DNA of 64,000 bases from Tritrichomonas musculus (Eukaryota; Parabasalia; Tritrichomonadida; Tritrichomonadidae): NCBI GenBank assembly GCA_039105265.1, contig JAPFFF010000018.1:1-64000 (forward strand). Direction: 5' to 3'. The notes under the pieces were generated by a model, which made no database searches, was not told the DNA's origin, and saw nothing but the letters and a program-made list of their open reading frames with translations. The translations under genes and the position numbers were made by a program. Below, one piece after another: positions 25,714-35,786 of this stretch (positions within the stretch are counted from its first letter, which is position 1; each line of letters starts with the position of its first letter).

Positions 25714-28700
25714 TTAAAATTTGATTCTTCTCTCAAATACCGGTAAATTAATTTGTTGATACGAAGATGATTTTCTAAAACAATTGGCACCATCTAAAAG
25801 ATTAAAAATGATTTCCTCTCCCTGGTACATTCTTTCATACAACTCTTCAACTGTGATTCCCATTCTTTTTGCTTTGTTGAGGATACATTGTTTTGGTATT
25901 CCTTTACATCGCACATGTAATCCTTCATTCCCTTTTTCATCAACTAATATATCCAGATAACTCTTCTTTCCAAGTGCTATTAATTTTCTAGAATGTACCC
26001 CACCAACTGCACCATTAAATGAATCAAAATCGCAATGGAACTGTGTCATCTTTTTGCCAATTAATTCTTTTCCATATTTTTTCTTAAACACCTCAGCAAT
26101 CCTTGGTACATCTATTTCTTTAACATGAATGGAATCAGTGTCTGTATAATAAATATCTATTCCATTCTGCTCTGCTGAACTTATTACCCTATTCATCAAA
26201 TGCTTACTCCATGACAAAACACTTGCACCAAAATGTGGTAGATTGAAATGATTATTTATGGGCTTTACTTTTTTAACATACACATTATCAATTGACTTAT
26301 TCTCTATTACCTCCGTGATGTAATTATAATTCTTCCAAATATATTTGATGGCTTTATTTTTTGGAATACATTTTGTTTCTGTCGTAGTTGCTTTTAATAT
26401 AGATTTACCATATATGGAATTCAAGAGTAATTTAATAGTTTGTTGTAATGGATTGTTGGCATCTTGATATTTCCTCCTGAGATTAAATAATTTCTCGATG
26501 AAGATATTAATCTTGTTATTAAATCCTTCATCAAAATAATACCCTCTAATGAACTCATAATCAAAATCATAAAACTCCATCAAATCCATGAAAGCCCTTT
26601 TATCAATATAATAATGGTCTATTGGATTGTTGGTAAATATTTTTGAGCCTTGTTCATTTCTACTAAATACTTGTCCAAATTTATATGGACTAGATGATTT
26701 GCATTTTATTTTCTTAATATTTATTTCTGCAAAGAACTGGTCAAAATCTAATAACTCCTCTGTTAATATATCTTGTGGGATTACTTTTGGGATTCCTTTT
26801 GGTACACCAGTCATTATACTCATTGCAGATGGATATAATGATACAGCATCAAAATCTTGCAATCTCTCTTCAACATATTGCTTTTCATTATTAGCTGTCA
26901 TTGTTCTTCCACCACTAACGCAACGTTGGATAAAATTCTGTGGTTTCCCACTTAACTGGTAGCAATCATCAAAGCATCCAAATCTGTATGCATAATAATA
27001 ACCAATGGAAGATATGGAAATGAAATTATGTACGTCCAACATATCTGTCTTTGTTTGTTTAAATACTTCTATCAAGTCTCTATTAAATTTTTCAACACCC
27101 TTCATCAATACTATACAATCTAGTTTACAGTAATAAATAGCATACTTCATTATATCAATATTTAAATCACTGTATGCTCCACAAGCTTGTGCATTATCTA
27201 TTAGTTGTTTCCAATCTTGTTTTATTTGTTGTAGTGTTTTCTTATCTTTATTCTCCATGTAATATTGTAGTTGGAATTCAAGTGCTGATACATTCTTTCG
27301 TTTTATATTTTTTTCTGTGTACAGTTTATATGCCATCACTTCTTTGTGAACAGGTAGCTGAAACATCTTTGCGAAAGATGCTAATGCGGCAGGGATAATG
27401 GAATAACTATTGCGGAATGTTAATCTCTTCTCTATTATTGTCATCTTTCTGGTCTTCTTTGTTTTCTTATCTGTGCCTTCTATTTCTTTATATTTTGTCA
27501 TTACTATCTGTAAAATGGTTCCACTCCTTTCTGTTATCTGTACATCCCATCCAGGAGTATTTATAAAGAAGCATGCATCATATTTTAGATTATGGAAGTA
27601 TGTTAGTGAATTATTATCTAGTGATTTCAACAATCTATCTGCAATTTGGTCTCCCTCAAAAATAAGTTTGTGAATTAATTTCCCTGTTCTAAAGACAGTA
27701 ATGTTCAGATATGGTTTATGTGGTGATAATGTTGTATCAGTTTCAAAATCTGAATAGAATATCTTTGACCACTCTCTTTCTTTCTTCAGTTCTGTGGAAT
27801 CTATCTTTTGACAACAAAGAGATGGGTCATATGATAAATCCATATAATCTGTTAAATGGCTATTGTATTCATTTGTTGCTAATATATTCATTTCACACGC
27901 TTTTATTTCTCTAAACATATTATCTTTAAATAGCTTTCGCAGAATGGTAATCAATTTTGTATTTCCTACTGGTTTGTTAATCATGTAATGGTTCTTGAAT
28001 AATAACAAGTCGACAGTTCTGTTAAAATCTTTAGCCCATGATTTTTTCCTTGTATCTATTTTTATTTGCTGTTGATGTATAGTATTTAAATCTTCATCTA
28101 TCCGTCTTACAATGAAATGGCACTTAAAATGTTTAGCTATATCACAGATTAAATTATTTGGTACCATTCTTGTTTTAACCATAAATCGTAGCTGATTGAT
28201 TTCTTCATTTGTGAACACTCCTGATTGGATGCATGCATAAACCAAACAGTTATCTTGGTAGTTATTTTTTTCCACTGATTTGAATATTTGGTATTTAGTT
28301 AAGTCTATATCAGATAAGTTAATATATGGAAAGAATCCACCATCTGGACTTTCTCTGTATTCCTCATCTATTTCTATTTCTTCTTCATATAATTTCCCTT
28401 TGTTGTCTTGCTTATCTATTGTGAATGTTGTTTGTTTCCCTTTCCTTTTGTTTTTAAGGAATAGTAATTGATATTTTGCTGGAATGAATACATTACCAAC
28501 CCATGGATTATTATCAGAACAGTCATCATTTAAATCTATTGTGCCCGATATGTGTCCTATAGTTGTATCTATCTTTTGTGCTTTAGATAGAGTAAACCAT
28601 TTATAATCTTCACCATCTAATGATTCACTTTTTACTACTACATTCTTTTTATTCTTCTTGTGTAATTGCCTTAACATTTCAGTGAATGCTAATCTTTTAT

Positions 28701-28884
28701 CTTCATTATCTCCAATGTCTATTTCAAATGATATTTCTTTATTTGCCTTTTGCATAAATTCCTTCATCTGTTTTTTAAATTTTGGTTTCTCTTTAATATT
28801 TTTGATTCTTTCTTTGTATTCTTTTCTGGCTTCAGTTTTTGCAGTAGAATAGAGGTCAACTGAGATGTCAAAAAGATAGCTCAT
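25714..28884 (-). CDS. polB: Protein-primed family B DNA polymerase
   Basis: A 1,056-residue orthologue of the element A polymerase, collinear throughout. It has Exo I FYSDFET, Exo II HNLKYD, motif A DAVSLYPS, motif B KLLLNSIYGK and motif C YTDTDS. The N-terminal Cys...His region is also kept (NCLVYACIQSGVF, then LLLFKNHY), which supports a real domain. A 15-residue Lys/Thr-rich loop after ILQIVMTKYK is longer than in A, while A is longer between motif A and the YKFGQ block. Divergent from the GIY-YIG-like gene. Confidence 0.95.
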   Translation of the reverse strand: MSYLFDISVDLYSTAKTEARKEYKERIKNIKEKPKFKKQMKEFMQKANKEISFEIDIGDNEDKRLAFTEMLRQLHKKNKKNVVVKSESLDGEDYKWFTLSKAQKIDTTIGHISGTIDLNDDCSDNNPWVGNVFIPAKYQLLFLKNKRKGKQTTFTIDKQDNKGKLYEEEIEIDEEYRESPDGGFFPYINLSDIDLTKYQIFKSVEKNNYQDNCLVYACIQSGVFTNEEINQLRFMVKTRMVPNNLICDIAKHFKCHFIVRRIDEDLNTIHQQQIKIDTRKKSWAKDFNRTVDLLLFKNHYMINKPVGNTKLITILRKLFKDNMFREIKACEMNILATNEYNSHLTDYMDLSYDPSLCCQKIDSTELKKEREWSKIFYSDFETDTTLSPHKPYLNITVFRTGKLIHKLIFEGDQIADRLLKSLDNNSLTYFHNLKYDACFFINTPGWDVQITERSGTILQIVMTKYKEIEGTDKKTKKTRKMTIIEKRLTFRNSYSIIPAALASFAKMFQLPVHKEVMAYKLYTEKNIKRKNVSALEFQLQYYMENKDKKTLQQIKQDWKQLIDNAQACGAYSDLNIDIMKYAIYYCKLDCIVLMKGVEKFNRDLIEVFKQTKTDMLDVHNFISISSIGYYYAYRFGCFDDCYQLSGKPQNFIQRCVSGGRTMTANNEKQYVEERLQDFDAVSLYPSAMSIMTGVPKGIPKVIPQDILTEELLDFDQFFAEINIKKIKCKSSSPYKFGQVFSRNEQGSKIFTNNPIDHYYIDKRAFMDLMEFYDFDYEFIRGYYFDEGFNNKINIFIEKLFNLRRKYQDANNPLQQTIKLLLNSIYGKSILKATTTETKCIPKNKAIKYIWKNYNYITEVIENKSIDNVYVKKVKPINNHFNLPHFGASVLSWSKHLMNRVISSAEQNGIDIYYTDTDSIHVKEIDVPRIAEVFKKKYGKELIGKKMTQFHCDFDSFNGAVGGVHSRKLIALGKKSYLDILVDEKGNEGLHVRCKGIPKQCILNKAKRMGITVEELYERMYQGEEIIFNLLDGANCFRKSSSYQQINLPVFERRIKF

Positions 28885-29024
28885 TTAACATAAAATTAAA
28901 AAAGCTAAAAAAATTATCACGCTATAAAAATTATAGCTGAACAGAAAAATAAAAATGTAGAATATAAAAATATAGAAACACCTGCCCATATATTTTTTTG
29001 AAAGTACATTTATATTTTCTCAAA

Positions 29025-29351
29025 ATGTCTGTAGAGTATATTTATTTGATTCGTGAAAGAGAATTTGCTTACACTAATCAACCTGTATATAAAATTGGTA
29101 GAACAAATAAAATTGCAACAAGAATGGGACAATATCCTAAAGATAGTGAAGTGTATTTAGTGGAAGCGGTTAGTGATTCGGTAAAAGTTGAAAAAGAATT
29201 AATAACTATATTCGAAGAGAATTATGAGAGAGCAACAACAAAAGATGGAAAAACATGGATTGGTAATGAATATTTTGTTGGTAATGTTAACGAAATGATT
29301 TATATAATTAGAACATATATTTCATACCAATGCCCTAGAGTTGTGAAGTGA
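29025..29351 (+). CDS. GIY-YIG-like (T5orf172/MUG113-type) protein
   Basis: A 108-residue orthologue of the protein at 14085, about 85-90% identical by eye. It has EYIYLIREREFAYTNQPVYK and IGRTNKIATRMGQYPKDSEV, then VEKELITIFEENYERATT. The ATG at 29025 aligns with element A's start; the upstream in-frame ATG at 28998 lies in the T-rich leader. It is the best conserved small protein of the two elements. Confidence 0.75.
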   Translation: MSVEYIYLIREREFAYTNQPVYKIGRTNKIATRMGQYPKDSEVYLVEAVSDSVKVEKELITIFEENYERATTKDGKTWIGNEYFVGNVNEMIYIIRTYISYQCPRVVK

Positions 29352-30281
29352 AATTAGTGGACCAAAAAATTGGTCTATGGACCAAATTTGTTTTGAGATA
29401 TTTTGGTTAGAAATTTTGATAAATTGTAATTTTTTTGATAATATTTATTGATTTCATTTGAAAAACAGTTAAATTTGGGGTGTTTTTGATTAAAAATTAG
29501 ATGGACCATTTTTATGACCATTCTTATGACCATTCTTGTTCAACCTCTATATAAATTTTTTTGATTTAAAAATTTTTAAATTTCAACTAATCATAATTTC
29601 TATTGAAAAGTTTCCATCACAAAAATTGGTTCACAAAAAATTGGTCATAAATAAATTCTTTGAATTGAAAATAATGATATGAAGTAAAATTTTCATTTAT
29701 AATATCCTAGTGATACACAAGGTATATCTTAGTGGTTCACAAAGATATCTTATTGGTTCACAAGGTATATCTTAGTGGTTCACAAGGCATACTTATTGGT
29801 TCACAAATACATACTTTTTGGTTCACAAAGATATCTTATTGGTTCACAAATACATACTTTTTGGTTCACAAAGATTAAATTTTGAAAATTTTTTTATTTT
29901 TATGTGATTATCTCAATTTCTGATAAAGCTTTTTAATTGCAATTGAATATATAAATTCGTTATTCATTCCTGAAAATTTTCTTCTCATAGACCATTCAAA
30001 AATATTGAATAGATATTTAGTTATAAATACAACAAAACAATATACTTGACGCACCACAAATATACCTGACGTGCCACAAAAATGAACAAAATAAAGGATT
30101 TCAAAGCATTTGGTGGATGGAACTTTTTGAGAGGATATTTGGCCGGGTCGGCTCCCTGCGGGAGGGCTCAAATTCAAAGATTACTACTCAAAGGAAAAAA
30201 ATACTATTCCCATATTAAACTATATATTTCTTATCATTATTTATTTTGTCATGATGTCACTTGCATTCGCAAGAACCGCGC
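29352..30281. other. 930-bp non-coding segment inside element B
   Basis: In element A the GIY-YIG-like and penton genes overlap by 8 bases, whereas here 930 bases separate them. The segment is very AT-rich and has no supported gene. It holds several GGACCAAA/TTTGGTCC-type words (29356-29392, 29501-29530), a phased TGGTTCACAA tandem array (29711-29871) and a GC-rich island (about 30130-30170, TATTTGGCCGGGTCGGCTCC). That island resembles the TATTTGGCCGG of element A's terminal region. It is probably an inserted remnant. Confidence 0.6.
29711..29871 (+). repeat. Phased 21-22 bp tandem repeat (TGGTTCACAA)
   Basis: Eight copies of a T-G-[GA]-T-[TA]-C-A-C-A-A word start at about 29711, 29733, 29754, 29776, 29797, 29819, 29840 and 29862, so spacing alternates 22, 21, 22, 21... 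that is, two DNA turns. Spacers are variants of GGTATATCTTAG, AGATATCTTAT and ATACATACTTTT. Another copy lies at 29627. There are no unique spacers and no cas genes, so it is not a CRISPR array. Confidence 0.85.
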
Positions 30282-31034
30282 TTACTTTGTAAGCACGTCG
30301 TATATGTCGGCATCTTGGGCTGGCTTTATCTTTAATGTGATAAACAATGGCGATTTCAAGATTACTGGCTGGAACATAAAATCAACTAATCTCATCTCTA
30401 ATAACTTTAGTGAATCGGTGTTGACTTTAACTTTGATTGGTTTAGTTAAATCATAATTCACTATTAATGCCTCCTGGTCCATTATCATTGTATCTATATT
30501 TGCAATAATTGATGGTGTATATTCTTGGTTTCCAATTGATGAATATGTTGCAACTCCCTGTAATGATACCAAATATAATTTATTAGCAAAATCTAGAATT
30601 GGCAAATCTGGTACATTTTTTTCTTCATTAGCATCAACTTCAAATTCCTTGCAATTAAATAGACCACAAATTAATTTCGCTCTATGACTTCCTTCTTTAA
30701 ATGCTATATAATTGGTTGCCTTCAGTGATATTGTCCTGTTGTTAATATTCTTGAAGGTAATTATTTGTTGGCTCACACTATTTACTTTTTGGTTAGTGTT
30801 CAAATAGTTTACCAAATTGTTAAAAGAGTAGGCATACATATCCTTGAAATCAATTCTAATCTCCCCATTAGATGTCTGGAATATTAAATAATCATCTTCA
30901 GTAGTTAATAGTATGTTGGCCTTGGTATTGATTGATGAAACATAATACTTCACGTAAGGACATTTCCACGGTATATCAATATTCATTCTCACAGTATTGT
31001 AATTTTCTGGTTGACTCTGAACTGAATACAACAT
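30282..31034 (-). CDS. Candidate penton (minor capsid) protein
   Basis: A 250-residue orthologue of the element A protein at 14401. Conserved regions are MLYSVQSQPENYNTVRMNID, WKCPYVKYYVSSINTKANIL and the C-terminal RLVDFMFQPVILKSPLFITL; the middle loop (about 105-140) varies, as surface loops of capsid proteins do. It is divergent from the fibre-like gene with 19 bases between start codons. Confidence 0.6.
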   Translation of the reverse strand: MLYSVQSQPENYNTVRMNIDIPWKCPYVKYYVSSINTKANILLTTEDDYLIFQTSNGEIRIDFKDMYAYSFNNLVNYLNTNQKVNSVSQQIITFKNINNRTISLKATNYIAFKEGSHRAKLICGLFNCKEFEVDANEEKNVPDLPILDFANKLYLVSLQGVATYSSIGNQEYTPSIIANIDTMIMDQEALIVNYDLTKPIKVKVNTDSLKLLEMRLVDFMFQPVILKSPLFITLKIKPAQDADIYDVLTK

Positions 31035-31053
31035 TATTTAATTTCAGATTAAA

Positions 31054-34000
31054 ATGTCTTTGACACTATATTCTGCAAAGAGCAAGGTGGCATCTAAACT
31101 TAAAGCAAATGGTTTTGAAATATGTGCAGGAGAAGATGAAGATGGAAATGAACAAATAAATATCACACAAGATGATAAACCAAATGAATACCCAAAATTT
31201 AATTGTCTATACAATAAAGCTGAAGTTGATGCAAGAGTGGTAAATGATTACATTGAAAATGGAGGCAGTCTTGAAGGATTCGGCGACGTTCCAATAACTG
31301 AAAAATCTACACAAATACTTGAATATAGAGCGCCAGAAAATATATTGATGGAAGTGAAATCAGAACAAGTAGAGTCCAACAGAGAGCTTATCAAAGATGA
31401 ATTATGTGTTAATACATTCAATGACATTATAGAAGCGGAATCAAAAACCTGTGAAGCTGTCCATGATATGTACAACGAATTGATGTGTGCAGCTGACGGA
31501 TATGAACAAGTAGTATTGGATGAAGATAAAGGGCAAAGTGAAGTTGTAAAATATGTTAAAACTCCTACTGCACCACCAGAGCCTTCTCCAACTGAACCTT
31601 TCCTCCAATACAAGGCATATCATAATTTAGCTGATATGTTGATGAATATTATAAAGAATGAAAAGAAAAATCAAAATACAACGAGAATATTATTGGAGAC
31701 TTTCAACGAGACAAACTTAACAAAGATAATAAATGGAACAAAGCAATATCATTACAATCCTGAAAACAATACTCTTCAAACAATAGGATATAAATACAAA
31801 AATAGTACAGAAGAAGTTAAAGCAGACCATGTAATAGAAGTTGAGAGCCCTGGTGAATTTTTCGATACTTATACCCAAAATCAAAAGGATAACATGTCCA
31901 ATATTAAACTTTTTATGTTATCACTTTTAGGTGCATATTTATTTCAGACAACAATGAAAAATATTACACATTACTTCAAAATCATAAATAACCCCAATGC
32001 AATAAATATTACAATTAACAGACCTGATGGACCAAATACCATGACTCTTGGTGAATATGCAAATGATGTCTTTTATATTCTAGGATACATTATTACCAAT
32101 TTTAACAAATTAGCTAATAACGTCAGCAAAATTAAATCTTGTAATTGTAATCAAGGGGGAGGAGGAGGAATGAACCAAGCTGATATAAATCGCATAATAC
32201 AAATGAGAAATCATTTAGAAAACCATATCCGAGATTTACAAAATAATCAAAATCGACTCTTCGTAGACAGAGCAGTTGAGTCCACTCAAGATGTATTTAC
32301 TCAAACGATTTTATATCGAGATGCAATTCCAGAAATAGCGAAACAAGTCCTTGAACAAAATGAAGAGAAACAAAAAGTTGATGTACAAGATAAAAGTTCG
32401 GACCGTGGAAAACATCATGGTGATGATTATGTGTGGAATGTATTATGGAAAGAATGGGAAGAAATAATAGATGAGTTTGACAGACCTGAAGGATGGAGAG
32501 AAGATAGACAAGCTAGTGTTCCAATAAATTATATTTGGGATTTAGTGCATGGAGAATGGGTCATGATTGATAATGTCCATGATAATATATCACCAACATG
32601 GAGGCATGAAATGGATAGTGAATACATTACATATAATCTTCTGAAGATTTATGAGAATGATGAAGATGGTTTTTTACGATGGAGTGATAGATATCAAGAG
32701 TGGGAATGGTACTCATATTATGATTATTATACAGAGAATGAATCAATTTATATTCCAAACAGGATTCGTGATAATCAAGAAGTTTTTGGTCCATCTTTTG
32801 CGTGGAATATTATGGATACACAATGGCAAGAACATGGCCATGAATTCCTAGATAATTGGAGAACTGATTCCATTTTAAACCCACCAGATAATTTCATATG
32901 GGATGTTGAACATGAAGAATGGGTGATAATGACGCAACATTTTGATGGAGTTGATGGATGGCGTACAATACATACAAGCGAAATGATAGACATAGTTGAA
33001 ATCCGAAATTCATTATTACATCTCTTTGGAAAAATAGAGTGGAATGAAGAAAGAAAACAATGGGTATGGAAGCCAATTCTAGAGAATGAAAATAATCCTC
33101 CTTCACCCCTCGCTCTTTTATCAAACGATAAATCTACTGGAACATCAATTGCTTTACCAGATTTTGTAAATAATGCAAGTTCATTTGAAGAAGTATTAAA
33201 ATGCTATGGCGTTGATATCTGTGATGATACTCCTACATTAGATGAAACAAAACCAGTTCTTGGTAAATATGTTATCAAAGGTGATTTAGAAGTGAATGGT
33301 AAAATACTTTGTGATTCTGTACCAAGTGGAGGGATTGTGACTACTGATTTCTCTCATGAACCTGGATATCCTGTTTATAATGTTAAGAGCAAAGATTTAT
33401 CTACCAGTACAATGAGATTGCATGATAAGTATTATAATGTCCTACTAATTAAAATATCAGATGAAATAAAGAGTGCCATAACAAAAATAACTGATACAAC
33501 AAAAATGTTTAGAATAATATTGAGAACAAATATTTTGTATGACACAGATGGAAATCTAATTAAAGAATTCTTCATAAATGTTAAAGATGGAAAGCAATAT
33601 AATCCTGTGATATCAAGAAACCCAGACACTAACTTTTATTCTGTAATGAGCATTGGAGATGAAGATTTAGATGAGCCATCAATGAAAACTAGTTTTTATA
33701 TTGCATTTGATAAGACATCAGCTGTTAATCCTTATGAACTTTATCATAAGGGAGAAATAAGTATACAATATTTATTATCACAAGATTCTTTGGTAGCTGT
33801 TGAACCAACAATAAGATGTGATATTATTGAAGCTGAGAATGCACTAAAATTATACAAAAATGATAACCTATACCTTTATTTACCAAATATTATTACTGAA
33901 GAAAGTTTAGAAATAGAGGCACCAGATACAAATAAAGTAGAAAAGGAATTCTACAAAATCATCTATAAAATACCCACTGATTATGTTATCCCTAATGGCC

Positions 34001-35757
34001 TAGAATTTAGCTTTAAAGAATTCTGTTTTGGTAATGAGTGGACATTAAAATGGAATGGTTCTGAATGGACAGATAATAATTGTCAAGGATTGCTTAGAGG
34101 TAAGGTATCATCTAAATTAAGAAAGGTCAATTCCAAACAAAACTCTGATGGTGCTATTGGTTGCTTCATTTTAATTAAAGACTCAGAAACGCATCACTCT
34201 GTAATCCCTGAAAGTAGTAATGGTTTATTATATGGCTTAATTGAAAACAGCACTATTGAAACAACAATATGGTATACAAATAGAGAAGAAAGTGATGATG
34301 GAAAATTATATGATGTTGAATGGCTATTTGACAAAAAGTTAAATGGAGCAAGTTGTGAAGGATATGATATGTTAAATACTTATTTCACATTTGGTAATTT
34401 ATCAAGCGGGAAATTTAATTACTTAAATCTTAAAAAAATAGCATTAACAATAACATTGAGGGGTTCAAGTATATCAAACACATTCACATTTGAAAGCACT
34501 GGAGTTAGAAGGACAACTAAAAATGATAGGGCCTACATTGACTTAAAACCAATGATAGATTGCATAGAACAGCTTGCTTATAAATGGGAAGACACTAGAA
34601 TTAAATCAAGAGATATAGAATTATATTTAAGAAAAGATTTAGTTGACCCCATAGAAGAAATAAGTTGGAACCCTGAAACAAATCCATTTCAATATATCAT
34701 TAGAAACCAATTTTATGAAATCAAACCAAGGCCAGATGCAGCTTCAACATTATATACTGATTTTAATATTACCTCATCAAAAATAATTACAGCTGATAAC
34801 ATTACAACAATGAGAAGTGATTTAAATGTTGTTTCAAATAATTATGATGTAATGAATTATGATGTATCAAAAATAAGAAAGGAAGTAAATACACTAAATA
34901 CACAAATGGCTATTCAAATATTGAAAACACAATATTTAGAACAAGCTGTAAATGCCATTCAAGTTGCCGGTGCAATAAAGCTTGCATTCTCTACCCCAAT
35001 GGCTGTCTTGGGAGCAATTGGTTTGGCTGTATCTACTGTTGGGATTGAATTTGGTGTACATACCATTTATAATGGTAATGATGTTTCTGATTTAACATAT
35101 GAACAATTACAAAATACATACCCAGATGCTGATACATCTAATATACAAAATGTTGATGCAGGACAAATTAATCAAGTTGTTGGTAGTATTGGTGCTGAGC
35201 CAGATTTATTAAATAGCTATTGGAATCAGTATAGAGATTTAGTTATGGATTTAGATATGTGGGATGGAAATGAAGAAATGTGCGATCAAATATTTAATCA
35301 ATTAAATGAATTAGTACAAACAATAGATAGAGAATTCCCTGGAGCTGAATTGCCACCATGGGTTTCAGTAATTGTTCATGCACCAGATGTTCAAACATTA
35401 GCAGCTAAAACAAATAAAGTTTCTGACCAACAAATATTAGGCTCATTAATTAAATGGTGTGAAACTGATTATAAAAGATTAGATGACCCAACAAAATTTA
35501 AAGACAATTGGTTTAACCCAGATAAAGCAGTACTATCTTTATCTGCTACAATTGATATTTGTAATAGGATGAGAGATTCCATGAAGTTTCCAATTATGAT
35601 ATTAGCAAAAAATATGGAAGCAATAAATAATATTAATATGGATGAATATTACAAGAAGAGTGAAGTGGATGAGATGCTACAACAGAAGGATGCCATAATT
35701 GAATCACTAGAAAATAGAATTGCTGCATTAGAAAAGAAGTGTGCAAATATAGAGTAG
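31054..35757 (+). CDS. Fibre-like attachment protein 1
   Basis: A 1,567-residue product. The first 170 residues (MSLTLYSAKSKVASKLKANG, FNCLYNKAEVDARVVNDYIE) are nearly identical to element A's fibre head, even at DNA level. A hydrophobic segment (about 285-305) and Gly run follow. Next come at least five Trp-rich repeats (about 455-675; patterns FIWDVEHEEW and DGWR), then a shaft with the ITSSKIITADNITTMRSDLN block. A second hydrophobic segment lies near 1310-1330. The C-terminus (YYKKSEVDEMLQQKD) ends in a short coiled coil of the tail-fibre type. It probably acts in host attachment with the penton protein. Confidence 0.62.
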   Translation: MSLTLYSAKSKVASKLKANGFEICAGEDEDGNEQINITQDDKPNEYPKFNCLYNKAEVDARVVNDYIENGGSLEGFGDVPITEKSTQILEYRAPENILMEVKSEQVESNRELIKDELCVNTFNDIIEAESKTCEAVHDMYNELMCAADGYEQVVLDEDKGQSEVVKYVKTPTAPPEPSPTEPFLQYKAYHNLADMLMNIIKNEKKNQNTTRILLETFNETNLTKIINGTKQYHYNPENNTLQTIGYKYKNSTEEVKADHVIEVESPGEFFDTYTQNQKDNMSNIKLFMLSLLGAYLFQTTMKNITHYFKIINNPNAINITINRPDGPNTMTLGEYANDVFYILGYIITNFNKLANNVSKIKSCNCNQGGGGGMNQADINRIIQMRNHLENHIRDLQNNQNRLFVDRAVESTQDVFTQTILYRDAIPEIAKQVLEQNEEKQKVDVQDKSSDRGKHHGDDYVWNVLWKEWEEIIDEFDRPEGWREDRQASVPINYIWDLVHGEWVMIDNVHDNISPTWRHEMDSEYITYNLLKIYENDEDGFLRWSDRYQEWEWYSYYDYYTENESIYIPNRIRDNQEVFGPSFAWNIMDTQWQEHGHEFLDNWRTDSILNPPDNFIWDVEHEEWVIMTQHFDGVDGWRTIHTSEMIDIVEIRNSLLHLFGKIEWNEERKQWVWKPILENENNPPSPLALLSNDKSTGTSIALPDFVNNASSFEEVLKCYGVDICDDTPTLDETKPVLGKYVIKGDLEVNGKILCDSVPSGGIVTTDFSHEPGYPVYNVKSKDLSTSTMRLHDKYYNVLLIKISDEIKSAITKITDTTKMFRIILRTNILYDTDGNLIKEFFINVKDGKQYNPVISRNPDTNFYSVMSIGDEDLDEPSMKTSFYIAFDKTSAVNPYELYHKGEISIQYLLSQDSLVAVEPTIRCDIIEAENALKLYKNDNLYLYLPNIITEESLEIEAPDTNKVEKEFYKIIYKIPTDYVIPNGLEFSFKEFCFGNEWTLKWNGSEWTDNNCQGLLRGKVSSKLRKVNSKQNSDGAIGCFILIKDSETHHSVIPESSNGLLYGLIENSTIETTIWYTNREESDDGKLYDVEWLFDKKLNGASCEGYDMLNTYFTFGNLSSGKFNYLNLKKIALTITLRGSSISNTFTFESTGVRRTTKNDRAYIDLKPMIDCIEQLAYKWEDTRIKSRDIELYLRKDLVDPIEEISWNPETNPFQYIIRNQFYEIKPRPDAASTLYTDFNITSSKIITADNITTMRSDLNVVSNNYDVMNYDVSKIRKEVNTLNTQMAIQILKTQYLEQAVNAIQVAGAIKLAFSTPMAVLGAIGLAVSTVGIEFGVHTIYNGNDVSDLTYEQLQNTYPDADTSNIQNVDAGQINQVVGSIGAEPDLLNSYWNQYRDLVMDLDMWDGNEEMCDQIFNQLNELVQTIDREFPGAELPPWVSVIVHAPDVQTLAAKTNKVSDQQILGSLIKWCETDYKRLDDPTKFKDNWFNPDKAVLSLSATIDICNRMRDSMKFPIMILAKNMEAINNINMDEYYKKSEVDEMLQQKDAIIESLENRIAALEKKCANIE

Positions 35758-35765
35758 ATTAGGGA

Positions 35766-35786
35766 ATAATTTTTTTAGAGAATTAA
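35766..35786 (+). promoter_or_regulatory. T-tract box before second fibre-like gene
   Basis: A T7 run followed by AGAGAATTAA stands directly before the ATG at 35787, in the 29-base gap after the first fibre gene. It resembles the boxes before other element genes, which suggests that the second gene has its own promoter rather than being a fragment of the first. Confidence 0.45.

Noticed and set aside
29711-29871. CRISPR-like array
   Set aside because: Spacers are variants of each other, repeat words are only ~10 bases, the host is eukaryotic, and no cas genes are present.
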